DNA of 30,156 bases from an uncultured Blautia sp. (GTDB taxonomy: Bacteria > Bacillota > Clostridia > Lachnospirales > Lachnospiraceae): positions 1 to 30,156 of the forward strand of contig CALCDJ010000007.1 in the NCBI GenBank assembly GCA_937900135.1, read 5' to 3'. The notes below the pieces were generated by a model. That model was given only the letters and a program-made list of their open reading frames with translations. It was not told where the DNA came from and ran no database searches. Shown in pieces: positions 30,107 to 30,156 of this stretch. The translations under genes and the position numbers were made by a program. Position 1 is the first letter of the stretch, and the number at the start of each line of letters is the position of its first letter.

Positions 30107-30156
30107 GTGCGCCTGGCGGCGCACGTTTCTTAAGGGTGCAAGTCCCAAATCCGCCC
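30107..30156 (+). mobile_element. 5' end of a group IIC-like intron, cut by the window edge
   Basis: From 30107 the sequence reads GTGCGCCTGGCGGCGCACG and then AAGGGTGCAAGTCCC. This follows the layout of group IIC introns such as that of Oceanobacillus iheyensis (GUGUGCCCGGC... AGGGUGAGAGUCCC): a GUGYG start and the first domain I stem. It lies nine bases after the terminator stem, the insertion preference known for class C introns. The catalytic core and any reverse transcriptase lie outside the window. Confidence 0.65.

Noticed and set aside
1..30156. CRISPR array, tRNA or rRNA genes
   Set aside because: No regularly spaced repeats, cloverleaf patterns or rRNA-like stretches were seen by eye on either strand; the short hairpins are explained as terminators, leaders or intron pieces.

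Overview
The window reads as chromosomal DNA of a gut-type, low-to-moderate G+C Gram-positive anaerobe, most likely a Lachnospiraceae member (Blautia/Ruminococcus-like Clostridia). Supporting signs are strong AGGAGG ribosome binding sites, TTGACA/TATAAT promoters, a T-box leader on ileS, a small clostridial-type peptide deformylase, a bacterial non-heme ferritin with a Bfd-like partner, Rpn/PD-(D/E)XK paralogs, and a secreted protein whose signal peptide has the ATSNVPVWAAEF style familiar from this family. The genus is an inference.

Bases 1-5060 are a worn-out accessory segment. It holds a terminator, a frameshifted excisionase-like HTH gene, short unrecognised remnants, an apparently intact peptide deformylase with a small partner gene, the 3' end (domains V-VI) of a lost group II intron, a C-terminal scrap of an AAA/PD-(D/E)XK protein, an intact SAM methyltransferase, an HNH-endonuclease-like gene that has lost its middle, and a recD2-type helicase with a large N-terminal and a smaller central deletion. 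The cargo resembles an integrative element, but no integrase or conjugation gene is visible.

Bases 5190-12658 are ordinary chromosome: a GNAT acetyltransferase; a MarR regulator and MATE exporter with a clear double operator on the promoter, followed by a TetR regulator; a two-gene DUF308 membrane protein/radical SAM operon; cardiolipin synthase; and a ferritin with a Bfd-type [2Fe-2S] protein 1 base downstream.

Bases 12822-17679 carry a membrane-anchored HtrA protease, then a nucleoside hydrolase behind a structured leader overlapping a DEDDh exonuclease, which converges with and overlaps a D,D-carboxypeptidase gene on the minus strand. Bases 17827-23873 are an ileS transcription unit under an isoleucine T-box riboswitch, with glycogen phosphorylase 13 bases behind ileS and no terminator between them.

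Bases 24000-25613 hold a decayed and a full-length Rpn-like gene sharing near-identical 3' ends. Bases 26025-30035 encode a 1336-residue secreted modular protein with its own consensus promoter and a perfect terminator hairpin. About nine bases after that stem, the window ends inside what looks like the 5' end of a group IIC-like intron, matching the known habit of such introns to insert behind terminators.

I found no tRNA, rRNA or CRISPR array, and nothing that clearly amounts to a new defence system. The least explained units are the DUF308/radical SAM operon, the ileS-glgP linkage under a T-box, the structured leader of the nucleoside hydrolase and the large secreted protein.
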